From NCBI RefSeq assembly GCF_001263175.1, contig NZ_CP012332.1:2725501-2789500 (forward strand): a stretch of 64,000 nt of DNA, given 5' to 3'. Positions 32,126 to 40,367 of this stretch are shown one piece after another. The notes under the pieces were generated by a model, which ran no database searches, was not told the DNA's origin, and saw nothing but the letters and a program-made list of their open reading frames with translations. The stretch comes from Vulgatibacter incomptus (GTDB taxonomy: Bacteria > Myxococcota > Myxococcia > Myxococcales > Vulgatibacteraceae). Numbering within the stretch: the stretch's first letter is position 1; each line of letters opens with the position of its first letter. The position numbers were made by a program, and so were the translations under genes.

Positions 32126-33211
32126 TCACGCCGCGCTCCCGAGCAGCCGCGAGAGACGCAGCAGGTTGTACGCTGCGCCTGTGAAGTAGGCGCAGAGCTG
32201 GGTTCGTTCGACGCCTCGGTAGCGGGTCTTCCTCAGCCCACCTACGGTCTTCATCCAGCCGAAGATCTCCTCGACCTTCTTCCTGCATCTCTGACTGTGG
32301 CGGTACCCAATCTGGCGCGCTTGCCGCGCGTCGACGTTCGAGTGCTTTCGCTTTCGGGCGACGTGCGGAACGACACCTTCGACAAAGACGTCGTGCACGA
32401 AGTCGGCGGTGTCGTAGCCCTTGTCGGCGCCCAGCGTAGCTGGCGAGAAGCCTTTTCTCTTCTGACGCTGCAGCATGCGCAGCGCCTCGCGGCGTTCGGC
32501 AGTTCCGTCAGCGTGCGAGATCGAGATGTCGATGCAGAGGCCGTTCCGGTTCTCCATCAGCACGTGGCCCGACAGCGCCAGCTTCGCCTCCTTGCCTGCG
32601 CCCTTCCGGGCAAGCCGCGCATCCGGGTCGGTAGACGATTCGTGCGTGGCGTTGGCGCGCTTCTCGCCGTGGAAATCGATGGTTGGGTTCCCCGGATCGT
32701 CTGGCGGCTCGTTATCCTTCGCGCCCTTCTTCTTGAAGCTCTTCATCGACGCCCACGCCTCGATCAGCGTGCCGTCGACCGTGAAGTGCTCGGCCGAGAT
32801 CAGCTTCGCCTCCTTAGCCTGGCGGACCACGCCCTCAAAGAAGAGGCGCGCGACATCCGCCCTGATCAGCCGCTCCTTGTTCTTCGAGAAGGTCGAGGCA
32901 TCGAAGCTTTCCTCGGTCATGCCCATGTCCAGGAAGAAGCGGAACATCAGGTCGTAGTCGAGGCGCTCGCAGAACTGCCGCTCGCTCCGGATGCTGAAGA
33001 GCGCGATGAGGAGGCAGGCCTTCAGGATGATCTCGGGCGGGATCGAGGGGCGGCCGGTGCCGCTGTACATCGACTCGAAGACGGGCGAGAGGCGCTGGAG
33101 CTCACGGTCGGCGAGCAGCTTGATCCGGCGGATCGGGTGGTCCCTGGGCACCCGCTGTTCCGGTCCGATCAGGGTGAGCATCGACGCCTGCCGCTCGAGT
33201 TTGCCGCGCAT
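32126..33211 (-). CDS. IS5-family DDE transposase
   Basis: A 361-residue transposase with an N-terminal DUF772-type helical domain (IRRIKLLADRELQRLSPVF, SERQFCERLDYDLMFRFFL) and a DDE catalytic core: HFTVDGTLIEAW (first Asp), LGADKGYDT (second Asp) and RCRKKVEEIFGWMKTVGGL (Glu in the Y/W-motif region). All three acids are present and the frame is intact. It fills most of the IS. Confidence 0.93.
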   Translation of the reverse strand: MRGKLERQASMLTLIGPEQRVPRDHPIRRIKLLADRELQRLSPVFESMYSGTGRPSIPPEIILKACLLIALFSIRSERQFCERLDYDLMFRFFLDMGMTEESFDASTFSKNKERLIRADVARLFFEGVVRQAKEAKLISAEHFTVDGTLIEAWASMKSFKKKGAKDNEPPDDPGNPTIDFHGEKRANATHESSTDPDARLARKGAGKEAKLALSGHVLMENRNGLCIDISISHADGTAERREALRMLQRQKRKGFSPATLGADKGYDTADFVHDVFVEGVVPHVARKRKHSNVDARQARQIGYRHSQRCRKKVEEIFGWMKTVGGLRKTRYRGVERTQLCAYFTGAAYNLLRLSRLLGSAA

Positions 33212-33284
33212 CGCTTCCTCCGCAAGAGCGCGCGATTCTACGGTAGCGATCCTATCGGGTCGATCCCTGCGGTGCGGGGGACCG

Positions 33285-33304
33285 CAGGGTTTTTCAGCAA
33301 CCTG
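33285..33304 (-). repeat. Right terminal inverted repeat of the IS
   Basis: Plus-strand CAGGGTTTTTCAGCAACCTG, reverse complement matching the left repeat at 18 of 20 positions. Confidence 0.85.
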
Positions 33305-33426
33305 CTAGAGCAGTGGGCCTTCCGTTCGCCCAACGCGAGCACTTGGACGAGGCTGCCGGCGCGGCATTCATTCCGCTCCCCGACGCCGGATAGCGGCGTT
33401 GCGAACCGCCCCCACACCCCACATCG

Positions 33427-33454
33427 CTTGGCTCTTTCGGCTTTTTCGCTATCC
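33427..33454 (+). promoter_or_regulatory. Putative promoter of the broken small gene
   Basis: TTGGCT (33427-33432), 16 nt, TATCCT (33449-33454), 38 nt before the ATG at 33492. Confidence 0.4.
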
Positions 33455-33491
33455 TGCCGCGCCGCACTCCCTGGGGGGATTGGACCGATTC

Positions 33492-33611
33492 ATGCCGATT
33501 CCCGACTGGACCAAACGTTCGCTCTCCTTCTAGGTCGCCGCCGGCATGGCGCTGGCGGTCCTGCCCCTTGTGGCCTCGGCGCGGGGCCGGAACCGCGTCA
33601 TCGCCGCCTGA
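33492..33611 (+). pseudogene. Decayed small membrane-peptide gene with internal TAG
   Basis: ATG 33492 is preceded by GGGGGGA and a promoter-like pair. It reads MPIPDWTKRSLSF, then TAG, then in the same frame VAAGMALAVLPLVASARG and a stop at 33609. Removing the TAG gives a 39-residue peptide with an N-terminal positive stretch and one hydrophobic helix. It lies just right of the IS. No homolog is recognised, so this is a weak call. Confidence 0.3.
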
Positions 33612-33706
33612 TCCATCCCCGTACTGTTGCGCAACTGTGCGGAGCGCGACTACGTTCGATTGTTTCGCTCGCGCGGCCGATGGCTCGCGTTTTCGAGGGT
33701 TCCCCG

Positions 33707-34144
33707 ATGCAGATCACCATCCGCCCCTTTCATGCCGCCGATACCGAGGCGTTGGTGGAGATCTGGCGCCGCGCCGTGCTGGAGACGCACGACTTCCTCG
33801 CGAAGGCGGATTTCGACGACATCCACGAGAAGCTTGGTAGCGTGTACCTGCCGGCTGTGAACGTGCATGTCGCCTGTGCAGACGGACGGCCTGTCGGGTT
33901 CATCGGCATGGGCGGTCGACACGTCGAGATGCTGTTCGTGGATCCGGCGGTCATGGGTTCCGGGATTGGTCGAAGGCTCCTGAATCACGTGGCCGGCGAC
34001 CGTCCGCTGACGGTGGACGTAAACGAGCAGAACCCCAAGGCGGTTGGCTTCTACCTCCGCTACGGCATCCTGCAGACGGGGCGCAGCGAGACGGACGGCC
34101 AGGGTCGGCCCTATCCTCTGCTGCACCTGGCCATGCCGGCTTGA
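33707..34144 (+). CDS. GNAT acetyltransferase (YjaB-like)
   Basis: A 145-residue acetyltransferase. Start region IRPFHAADTEALVEIWRRAV followed by ETHDFL resembles E. coli YjaB. The acetyl-CoA loop is MGSGIGRRLLNH, and motif B contains VNEQNPKAVGFYLRYGI. ATG 33707 follows GAGGG at good spacing; the in-frame ATG at 33680 lacks one. Substrate unknown. Confidence 0.85.
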   Translation: MQITIRPFHAADTEALVEIWRRAVLETHDFLAKADFDDIHEKLGSVYLPAVNVHVACADGRPVGFIGMGGRHVEMLFVDPAVMGSGIGRRLLNHVAGDRPLTVDVNEQNPKAVGFYLRYGILQTGRSETDGQGRPYPLLHLAMPA

Positions 34145-34179
34145 GCACTCGATTCCGCGGGCGAAGGAGAGGGTTTCCC

Positions 34180-34616
34180 ATGAAGACCGCCGTCGTCCTG
34201 GTTATCGCGTCCGCCGCACTCGCCACGTCCTGCCGAGCGCCCGCGCCGTCGGCTCTCCCGCCCCCGAGGCCGCGTGTCCATCGGACGGGACGGCCCAGGC
34301 CTTCCGCGCCTTGCACCAGGCCATCACGCTGCTGGAGGCGGGAGGGGATCCGGAGACCATCGAGTGGCTCCTGTCGGATTCGGAGCGGGCAGATCTCCCT
34401 GAATCTTGCCGTGATGATCGTGGTCGCCTGGTGAGCGGAGCCCGGGCCGCGCTGGGCCTCTACTGCGCGGCCGATCCGGCCTATGTCCCGGCGGCTGAGG
34501 AGGTGCGCGCGGAGCTTCACGCCGCGCGGTGCTTCGCCGATCAGGTGCGCGATCCCTCCCACCAGGACCTACCCCGCGCGTCGTCCGAGCGCCTTCGGAC
34601 CGACCCGAAACCGTGA
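34180..34616 (+). pseudogene. Frameshifted small lipoprotein
   Basis: AAGGAGAGG precedes ATG 34180, which opens MKTAVVLVIASAALATSC, a clean lipoprotein signal with Cys at residue 18. After about 34258 this frame turns to Arg/Pro nonsense, while the frame one base earlier gives PAPEAACPSDGTAQAFRALH and continues sensibly (helical, paired Cys) to a stop at 34616. Restoring one C in the CTCCCG/CCCCC tract at 34255-34265 joins them into a ~145-residue protein. As with the FMN reductase, the missing base is in a G/C run, so assembly error is possible. Confidence 0.65.
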
Positions 34617-34628
34617 CTCAACGAACAG

Positions 34629-34657
34629 TTGAATCGGCTTCCGGCCTCACGTAAGAC
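34629..34657 (+). promoter_or_regulatory. Putative promoter of the lipoprotein/collagen-like operon
   Basis: TTGAAT (34629-34634), 17 nt, TAAGAC (34652-34657); the first start codon is at 34729. Confidence 0.5.
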
Positions 34658-34728
34658 GCGGCCCGCGTTTACTCGCGGACACGTGCCGATTCATCGTCGT
34701 GTCACCGCGCGAGAGCGGGGAGTCGCCG

Positions 34729-35016
34729 ATGTCGAGACGCACGAAAGCGTGGGTAGGGAGCTTGGGACTGGGCCTGGTGTTCTTGGGCCTCGGATGCGAC
34801 GGGGGCCACTCGCACCACTCGCCCGACCCGGTGGCGAAGGCCTGCGCCGAACCCCAGCGCGGCAATCGCTTCGCGGTCTGCGGCCAGCTGACGACCTCCG
34901 TCGGCGCGGCGCAGGGAACCGCGTGGGTGATCGACGGGAGCGCCGATTCCCGAAACACCCAGGCGGCGGGCGCGCGCTTCCAGGTCGAAGGAGGGACGTT
35001 CCATGCGGGCCGCTAG
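34729..35016 (+). CDS. Small lipoprotein upstream of the collagen-like gene
   Basis: A 95-residue protein with a lipoprotein signal (VGSLGLGLVFLGLGC, Cys near 23), a His/Pro spacer and a short domain with two Cys (KACAEP, FAVCGQL). ATG 34729 follows GGGGAG. It overlaps the next start by 14 bases, so translation is coupled. No family recognised. Confidence 0.65.
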   Translation: MSRRTKAWVGSLGLGLVFLGLGCDGGHSHHSPDPVAKACAEPQRGNRFAVCGQLTTSVGAAQGTAWVIDGSADSRNTQAAGARFQVEGGTFHAGR

Positions 35017-37114
35017 CTCCTGGATCTCTCCGCTGCTCGGTGCAGCTCTCCTGCTCGCCAGCCTCGGGACTGCCTCCCGCGCCTCGGCCGCCGTCACCGG
35101 CAGCGTCGTCTATCGGGGCATGCTCCTCGACCGCGACGCCCCCGCCGGCAGCGGCACCTACGATCTCCGCTTCGAGCTCTTCGGGGCCGCCGAGGGCGGC
35201 AAGGCCCTGGCCTCCCTGGACGCGGTGGTGACCGTCGAGGACGGCGCGTTCTCCACCGAGGTGGGCCCGCTCTTCGAGCAGGTGACCAGCGAGGTCTACC
35301 TCGCGATCTCCGTCCGAAGCCCCAATGGCGGCGCCTACGACGTGCTCGAGCGGATCCGCGTCTCCGCGGTGCCCTTCGCGCTGCGGGCTGGACACGCCGA
35401 CACGGCGGACACCGCCGCTTCGGTCGACTGGTCGGGCGTCCGCAACGTGCCCGAGCTGCTGCAGGGTCCCGCCGGCGAGAGGGGCCCCCAGGGCCCCGCC
35501 GGTCCTGCTGGCCGCGACGGCGCCGACGGCGCGGATGGCGCGGATGGCGCGGACGGCGCAGACGGAGCCTCGGTCGTCGCCGAGGTCCAGGCGCCCGGCA
35601 CCGCCTGCCCGGCTGGCGGCGTGCGAATCCTTTCGGGGAACGAGTCCCTCCTCGTCTGCAACGGCGTCGCGGGCCGCGATGGCGCGACGTCCGTAACGGG
35701 CGCCTCCGAGGCACCCGGCGAGAACTGCCCCGACGGAGGCGTGAGGATCGACTGGCCCACCGGCACGGAGTTCGTGTGCAACGGCGCCAACGGCGGAGAC
35801 GGCCGCAACGGGATCGACGGCGCGAACGGCAGAGACGGCCGCGACGGGATGGACGGCGCAAACGGCAGAGACGGCCGCGACGGGATCGATGGCGCCAACG
35901 GCAGAGACGGCCGCGACGGGAGCGATGGCGCCAACGGCAGAGACGGCCGCGACGGGATCGACGGCGCCAACGGGATCGACGGAGCCGACGGCGTGTCCGT
36001 GACCGCCACCGCTGAGACTCCCGGCGCGAACTGCACCTACGGCGGCGTGAAACTCGTCTCCGCGAGCGGCACGGAGTACGTCTGCCACGGACGAAACGGC
36101 GTCGACGGAACGAACGGCGTCTCGGTCGCTGGGGTCGTGGAACCGCCGGGAGTGAACTGCTCGAACGGCGGCGTCAAATACACGTCCGCGAGCGGCTCGC
36201 ACTACGTCTGCAACGGCGCCGTCGGCGCATCGGTGTGGGGCGACGGATCGGCAGGCGCCCTGACCATCAACGTCTCGACGGATTGGACGACCGCGGGCGC
36301 GAACGCCAACCTCCAGTTCAGCACGGTCTACGTGGCCCCGGATGTGACGTGGACGATCCCGGCCGGCCTCGTGATCCGGACGACGGGCCCCTTCACCATG
36401 GGTATCGGCGCCTCGATCGTCGTGGCGCCGGGAGCGGCGAGCCGCGCAGAGGTGCCCGGCGCCGGCGCAGCGCTCGGGACCGCGGACGCCCGCAACGGCG
36501 GCAAGGGCCTGTCCAGCCCGCAGGCGGCAGCGGCGCTCCGTCCCCCTGCCGTCTTCGGCGGAGCGGGTTCGGGGGCCTCGGCGGCGCTCGGCGGCGGAGG
36601 CGGCGGTTCCCTCGTGATCCGGGCGGGCGGCGGCTGTTCGTTCGGAGCCGGAGCCCGGATCTCGGCCGACGGCGGAGCCGGCTCGAACAACACGGCATTG
36701 AATGGCGGCGGAGGCAGCGGCGGAGGCGGCGGTGGTGCCGTGATCCTGGCGTGGAAGGGATCCGGCAACTTCAACCTGGTGCAGATCTCGGCCCGCGGCG
36801 GAAACGGCGGGAGCGGCAACGCCAACGTCACGGGCTACTGCGGCGGCGGTGGAGGCGGCGGCGGAATCGTCCACCTCCTGGGTCCCGACGCGGCCAGCGC
36901 CCAGATCGCGGTCAACGTGACGGGCGGTGTAGCCGGCACGTCGAGCGGCACGATCTCCACCTGGAACGGCAGCGGCTTCGGCGGCGGCGCGGCGGGAGGC
37001 GATGGCGGGAACCCCTGCCAGGGCACCGGCACCGGAACTCCTGCGCCGACCGCGGGAACGGGTGGGCTCTCGCTCAAGACCGCCACCCCGGATCCGGGCG
37101 CGCTCTTTCTCTAG
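35003..37114 (+). CDS. Secreted collagen-like surface protein
   Basis: A 703-residue exported protein. Signal peptide ends ASA (about residue 30), followed by a ~120-residue N-terminal beta domain (VYRGMLLDRDAPAGSGTYDLRFELFG). Gly-X-Y collagen stretches begin GPAGERGPQGPAGPAGRDG (about 155-190) and continue as NGRDGRDG units. Between them recur ~50-residue modules with PGxNCxxGG...VCNG (DUF7151-like). A Gly-rich C-terminal region (GGGGSGGGGGGAV) follows. Likely a trimeric fibre or stalk at the cell surface. GGAGGG precedes the ATG. Confidence 0.8.
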   Translation: MRAASSWISPLLGAALLLASLGTASRASAAVTGSVVYRGMLLDRDAPAGSGTYDLRFELFGAAEGGKALASLDAVVTVEDGAFSTEVGPLFEQVTSEVYLAISVRSPNGGAYDVLERIRVSAVPFALRAGHADTADTAASVDWSGVRNVPELLQGPAGERGPQGPAGPAGRDGADGADGADGADGADGASVVAEVQAPGTACPAGGVRILSGNESLLVCNGVAGRDGATSVTGASEAPGENCPDGGVRIDWPTGTEFVCNGANGGDGRNGIDGANGRDGRDGMDGANGRDGRDGIDGANGRDGRDGSDGANGRDGRDGIDGANGIDGADGVSVTATAETPGANCTYGGVKLVSASGTEYVCHGRNGVDGTNGVSVAGVVEPPGVNCSNGGVKYTSASGSHYVCNGAVGASVWGDGSAGALTINVSTDWTTAGANANLQFSTVYVAPDVTWTIPAGLVIRTTGPFTMGIGASIVVAPGAASRAEVPGAGAALGTADARNGGKGLSSPQAAAALRPPAVFGGAGSGASAALGGGGGGSLVIRAGGGCSFGAGARISADGGAGSNNTALNGGGGSGGGGGGAVILAWKGSGNFNLVQISARGGNGGSGNANVTGYCGGGGGGGGIVHLLGPDAASAQIAVNVTGGVAGTSSGTISTWNGSGFGGGAAGGDGGNPCQGTGTGTPAPTAGTGGLSLKTATPDPGALFL
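35813..35992 (+). repeat. 36-bp tandem repeat encoding collagen-like DGANGRDGRDG units
   Basis: Four near-identical 36-bp units (35813-35956) and a partial fifth. Only the first codon of each changes residue (Ile, Met, Ile, Ser). Such arrays slip easily and may vary between strains. Confidence 0.85.
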
Positions 37115-37127
37115 CGGAGGCGCTGAC

Positions 37128-37991
37128 GTGCAGCGACGATCCTTCATCGGGCTGGCCCTTGCCGGCGGCGCGGCCGCCCTCCTTCCCCGTGCGATCGGCA
37201 CCTGGCGGGAGGCCGGCGCCGTCGACCTGGTCGCGGGCCCGGACCACCTCAGCTTCGACGCGCGGGGCAACGCCTATCGCATCGATCCCGTTCGCAACCA
37301 GCTCTCGCGGCTCGACGGCGCCAACGATTGGGTCCGCGGAGGTACCGGCATCCGAGAAGGAGAGCTCAACGGTCCCACCGCCCTCGCCTTCGACGCACGC
37401 CAGCGGATCCACGTCGCCGACGCGGGCAACGGGCGGATCCAGGTCTTCGAGAAGGACGGCAGCGTCTCCCACGTCATCGGGCGGCCCGGCACCGGAGAGG
37501 GCGAGCTCGCTCTTCCCCGGGGTCTCGCCTTCGATGACGCCGGGCGTCTCTACGTCTGCGACACCCTGAACCATCGGATCCAGATCTTCGACGGGACCCG
37601 ACCCGCCGGCACCATCGGCGCGTTCGGTTTGGGCCCCAGCGAACTCAATGGCCCGCGTTCGCTGGCGTTCGCACCGGACGGACTGCTGCACGTGGTCGAC
37701 GCGGGCAACCGCCGGATCCAGGTCTTCGACACGGAAGGCCGCTGGATCGACGGCTACGACGGCGGGGAGGCTCGTCTCGCGATGCCGGGCTCGATCGCCT
37801 TCGGGCCGAACGGCCGCGCCTACGTGGGCGACGCAGCCCAGGGGACCGTGGCCGTCTTCTCCCGCGGAAGGCCAGTGGACCGCTTCGTCCCCACAGACGA
37901 GGCCGGACACGCCGTGTCACCGCTCCACCTCGCCTTCGATTCGCAGGGGCGGCTCCGGGTCGCGGGTCCAGCCGCCCCCAGCCTGTCCTGA
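37128..37991 (+). CDS. Tat-exported NHL-repeat propeller protein
   Basis: A 287-residue protein. GTG 37128 follows GGAGG and opens MQRRSFIGLALAGG, a twin-arginine signal (RRSFIG) with hydrophobic core. The rest is five NHL-type repeats such as GELNGPTALAFDARQRIHVA, DAGNGRIQVFEKDG and DTLNHRIQIFDG, forming a probable six-bladed or five-bladed propeller for protein or ligand binding. It sits between the collagen-like protein and three tail-collar genes. Confidence 0.82.
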   Translation: MQRRSFIGLALAGGAAALLPRAIGTWREAGAVDLVAGPDHLSFDARGNAYRIDPVRNQLSRLDGANDWVRGGTGIREGELNGPTALAFDARQRIHVADAGNGRIQVFEKDGSVSHVIGRPGTGEGELALPRGLAFDDAGRLYVCDTLNHRIQIFDGTRPAGTIGAFGLGPSELNGPRSLAFAPDGLLHVVDAGNRRIQVFDTEGRWIDGYDGGEARLAMPGSIAFGPNGRAYVGDAAQGTVAVFSRGRPVDRFVPTDEAGHAVSPLHLAFDSQGRLRVAGPAAPSLS

Positions 37992-38005
37992 CCACCGGAG
38001 CCTCC

Positions 38006-38509
38006 ATGGCCGAGCCTTTCCTCTCCGAGATCCGGATCACCTCCTTCGGCTTCGCTCCTCGAGGCTGGGCGATGTGCGACGGCCAGATCCTCCCCATCAA
38101 CCAGAACCAGGGCCTGTTCAGCCTGCTCGGCACGACGTTCGGTGGCGACGGGCGGACGACTTTCGGTCTCCCGGACCTGCGAGGCCGGGTCCCGATTCAC
38201 GCCGGCAACGGCCACGTGCTGGGTGAGCGCGGCGGTTCCACTGCGGTGACGATCCAGCCTGCGCAGATGCCCGTCCACAGCCATTCGGTGGCGGCCGCGA
38301 GCCGTCGGGGCACCGAGCCGGACCCCTCCGGAACCGTGCTCGCAGCGGCAGGCGGCGAGCAGTACGGACCTCCCTCGAACCTCGCGGCCCTCCACCTCGA
38401 CTCCGTCGGGGACTTCGCGGGCGGGGGGCAAGCACACCTCAACCTGCAGCCCTACCAGGTCCTCTCGTTCATGATTGCCCTGCAGGGCATCTTCCCGTCT
38501 CCATCCTAG
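38006..38509 (+). CDS. Phage tail-collar (microcystin-dependent protein type) protein 1
   Basis: A 167-residue Mdp-type protein. The collar domain is at the N-terminus: EIRITSFGFAPRGWAMCDGQ, LFSLLGTTFGGDGRTTFGLP and DLRGRVPIHAGNG. The C-terminus NLQPYQVLSFMIALQGIFPS matches the family end. Collar domains occur in phage short-tail fibres and in bacterial proteins of unknown role. First of three paralogs. Confidence 0.9.
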   Translation: MAEPFLSEIRITSFGFAPRGWAMCDGQILPINQNQGLFSLLGTTFGGDGRTTFGLPDLRGRVPIHAGNGHVLGERGGSTAVTIQPAQMPVHSHSVAAASRRGTEPDPSGTVLAAAGGEQYGPPSNLAALHLDSVGDFAGGGQAHLNLQPYQVLSFMIALQGIFPSPS

Positions 38510-38516
38510 AGGCATC

Positions 38517-39017
38517 ATGGCGATTCCATACGTAGGCGAGATCCGGATGTTCGCCGGGAACTTCGCGCCGGCTGGCTGGGAGTTCTGCAACGGCCAGGTC
38601 GTCCCCATCGACTTGTACGAAACGCTCTACAATCTGATTGGCACGACCTACGGCGGGGATGGGCAGGAGACGTTCGGCCTTCCCAACCTCTGCGGCCGAC
38701 TGCCGGTCCACGCGGGCAACGGCTTCGTCCTGGGTGGCCAGGGCGGGAGCGAGATGGTCACGCTGGCGACCAGCCAGGTTCCGACCCATCGGCACCGGCT
38801 GATGGCGTCCCGGTCAGCGGGCGTGACCTCCGCTCCGACGGGCCAGGTGCTGGCGGCGGACGGCGCGCTGGTCTACGCCGAAGGCCGCGAACCCGTTCCC
38901 CTCGGCACAGGGTCCACTGGAGTCGCGGGAGGCAGCCAGCCGCACTCGAACCTCATGCCCTACACCTGCGTGAGCTTCATCATCTCGGCGTACGGAATCT
39001 TTCCGTCCCCGTTTTAA
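38517..39017 (+). CDS. Phage tail-collar protein 2
   Basis: A 166-residue paralog of the preceding gene, starting 7 bases after its stop: GEIRMFAGNFAPAGWEFCNGQ, NLIGTTYGGDGQETFGLP, and end NLMPYTCVSFIISAYGIFPS. Middle region (residues 80-130) differs most, as expected for a variable receptor or partner-binding part. Confidence 0.9.
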   Translation: MAIPYVGEIRMFAGNFAPAGWEFCNGQVVPIDLYETLYNLIGTTYGGDGQETFGLPNLCGRLPVHAGNGFVLGGQGGSEMVTLATSQVPTHRHRLMASRSAGVTSAPTGQVLAADGALVYAEGREPVPLGTGSTGVAGGSQPHSNLMPYTCVSFIISAYGIFPSPF

Positions 39018-39050
39018 GCACGGAGAGGTCCGGGCTCCGAGGTCGCTGCA

Positions 39051-39569
39051 ATGGCTGACCCATTCGTCGCAGAGATTCGCATCTTCCCTTTCAATTTCGC
39101 TCCGAGGTGGTGGGCCCTCTGTGACGGTCAGATCCTTCCGCTCGCCCAGAACACGGCCCTCTTCACCCTCCTCGGGACCAATTACGGCGGGAACGGCCTG
39201 ACGAACTTCGCGCTCCCCGACCTGCAGGGTGCCGCACCGATGGGCTGGGGCCAGGGGCAAGGGCTCTCCTACCGCGACATTGGGGAATCGGGTGGGAGTG
39301 AGACCGTCGCGCTTGCCGCGTCACAGATTCCGGCGCATTCGCACTCGCTGACTGCCTCCTCCGCCGCCGGGGACGCGCGGAACCCCTCGACCGAGGCCAG
39401 CCTGGGCGCGGCGCCGCAGATGTACGCCGCCAATGCGCAAGGGGACACCGAGCTCTCCCCTGCGGCTCTCGACGGCGGCGGTTCCGGTGCGCCGCACGAG
39501 AACATGCAGCCCTACATGACCTTCCACTTCTGCATCGCCCTCGTCGGCGTTTATCCGCCGAGAGGGTAG
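39051..39569 (+). CDS. Phage tail-collar protein 3
   Basis: A 172-residue paralog: EIRIFPFNFAPRWWALCDGQ, LFTLLGTNYGGNGLTNFALP and end NMQPYMTFHFCIALVGVYPP. The conserved GW is WW here. The central segment is Ala/Ser/His-rich, containing SQIPAHSHSLTAS as in other Mdp proteins. Confidence 0.9.
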   Translation: MADPFVAEIRIFPFNFAPRWWALCDGQILPLAQNTALFTLLGTNYGGNGLTNFALPDLQGAAPMGWGQGQGLSYRDIGESGGSETVALAASQIPAHSHSLTASSAAGDARNPSTEASLGAAPQMYAANAQGDTELSPAALDGGGSGAPHENMQPYMTFHFCIALVGVYPPRG

Positions 39570-39571
39570 GG

Positions 39572-40057
39572 ATGCAGCTCCCGCCGTTTTCACTCCGGCC
39601 GGTCGGCCCCGGAGATGAGCCCTTCCTCCTCGCGGTCTATGCGAGCACGAGGGAGGAGGAGCTGCGACCTGTCCCGTGGTCCGACGCCGAGAAGGAAGCG
39701 TTCGTCCGCTTCCAGTTCGAGGCGCAGCACAAGCAGTACCGGGAGCATTGCGCGGACGCGCGCTTCGACGTCATCTGTGTCGGCGATCGGCCGGTGGGCC
39801 GCCTCTACGTGCACCGGAGCGCGGAGGAGATCCGGATCATCGACATCGCGCTGTTGACCGCGGAGCGTGGCCGGGGCATCGGAAGCGCGCTGCTGGAGCG
39901 GTTCCTCGCCGAGTCCCGCGAGACGGGTGTTCCCGTGCGCATCCACGTCGAGAAGCACAACCCGGCCATGAGGCTCTACACGCGTCTCGGTTTCGTCCCG
40001 ATCGCCGATCGCGGTGTGTATCTCTTTCTCGAGTGGAAGGCGCGAAACGATGCTTGA
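39572..40057 (+). CDS. GNAT acetyltransferase in the tail-collar operon
   Basis: A 161-residue RimI-like acetyltransferase: LRPVGPGDEPFLLAVYASTR at the start, ALLTAERGRGIGSALLERFL for acetyl-CoA binding and HVEKHNPAMRLYTRLGF as motif B. It starts 2 bases after tail-collar 3 and overlaps the next gene, so it belongs to this operon; it may modify an operon protein (inference). Confidence 0.9.
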   Translation: MQLPPFSLRPVGPGDEPFLLAVYASTREEELRPVPWSDAEKEAFVRFQFEAQHKQYREHCADARFDVICVGDRPVGRLYVHRSAEEIRIIDIALLTAERGRGIGSALLERFLAESRETGVPVRIHVEKHNPAMRLYTRLGFVPIADRGVYLFLEWKARNDA

Positions 40058-40358
40058 GGGTCTCACTGCCGCCCAGTTCTCCTCCCGGATCGGCGAGAGC
40101 TTCGTGCTCCGTCTCGACGGAGGCGAGCCGCCCGAACTCGAGCTCGTCCTGAGCGAGGTCGCGGAAGGGCCCGTCGATCCGCGGCCCCCAGAGGCGCGGC
40201 GAGCGCCATTCTCGCTCCTCTTCCGCGGACCGGCGTCCCCTGCCCTCCCTCAGCGCATCTACAAGCTGCGGCACCGCGAGCTGGGCGAGCTCGAGATCTT
40301 CCTCGTCCCCATCCGGCGCGACGCGCAGGGCCTCGTCTACGAAGCGATCTTCGGATAG
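40050..40358 (+). CDS. DUF6916-like small protein
   Basis: A 102-residue protein, ATG 40050 overlapping the acetyltransferase stop by 8 bases. Pattern LTAAQFSSRIGESFVLRLDGGE, PFSLLFRGPASPALPQRIYKL, and HRELGELEIFLVPIRRDAQG matches small proteins I recall as DUF6916, which are regular neighbours of tail-collar genes. No catalytic residues seen; perhaps a structural or chaperone partner of the collar proteins. Confidence 0.75.
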   Translation: MLEGLTAAQFSSRIGESFVLRLDGGEPPELELVLSEVAEGPVDPRPPEARRAPFSLLFRGPASPALPQRIYKLRHRELGELEIFLVPIRRDAQGLVYEAIFG

Positions 40359-40367
40359 GGGTGCGCC

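Larger units (their letters stand above)
31939..33304 (-). mobile_element. IS5-type insertion sequence, about 1.37 kb
   Basis: A transposase gene is bracketed by 20-bp terminal inverted repeats with 18/20 matches (31939-31958 and 33285-33304). CTAG lies directly outside both ends (31935-31938 and 33305-33308), fitting the YTAR-type 4-bp target duplication known for IS5-group elements. The element looks complete and potentially active. Confidence 0.85.

Noticed and set aside
38006-39569. Prophage remnant suggested by three tail-collar genes
   Set aside because: No integrase, capsid, terminase, sheath or lysis genes are nearby. Neighbours are NHL, collagen-like, DUF6916-like and acetyltransferase genes, the usual setting of bacterial Mdp-type proteins.
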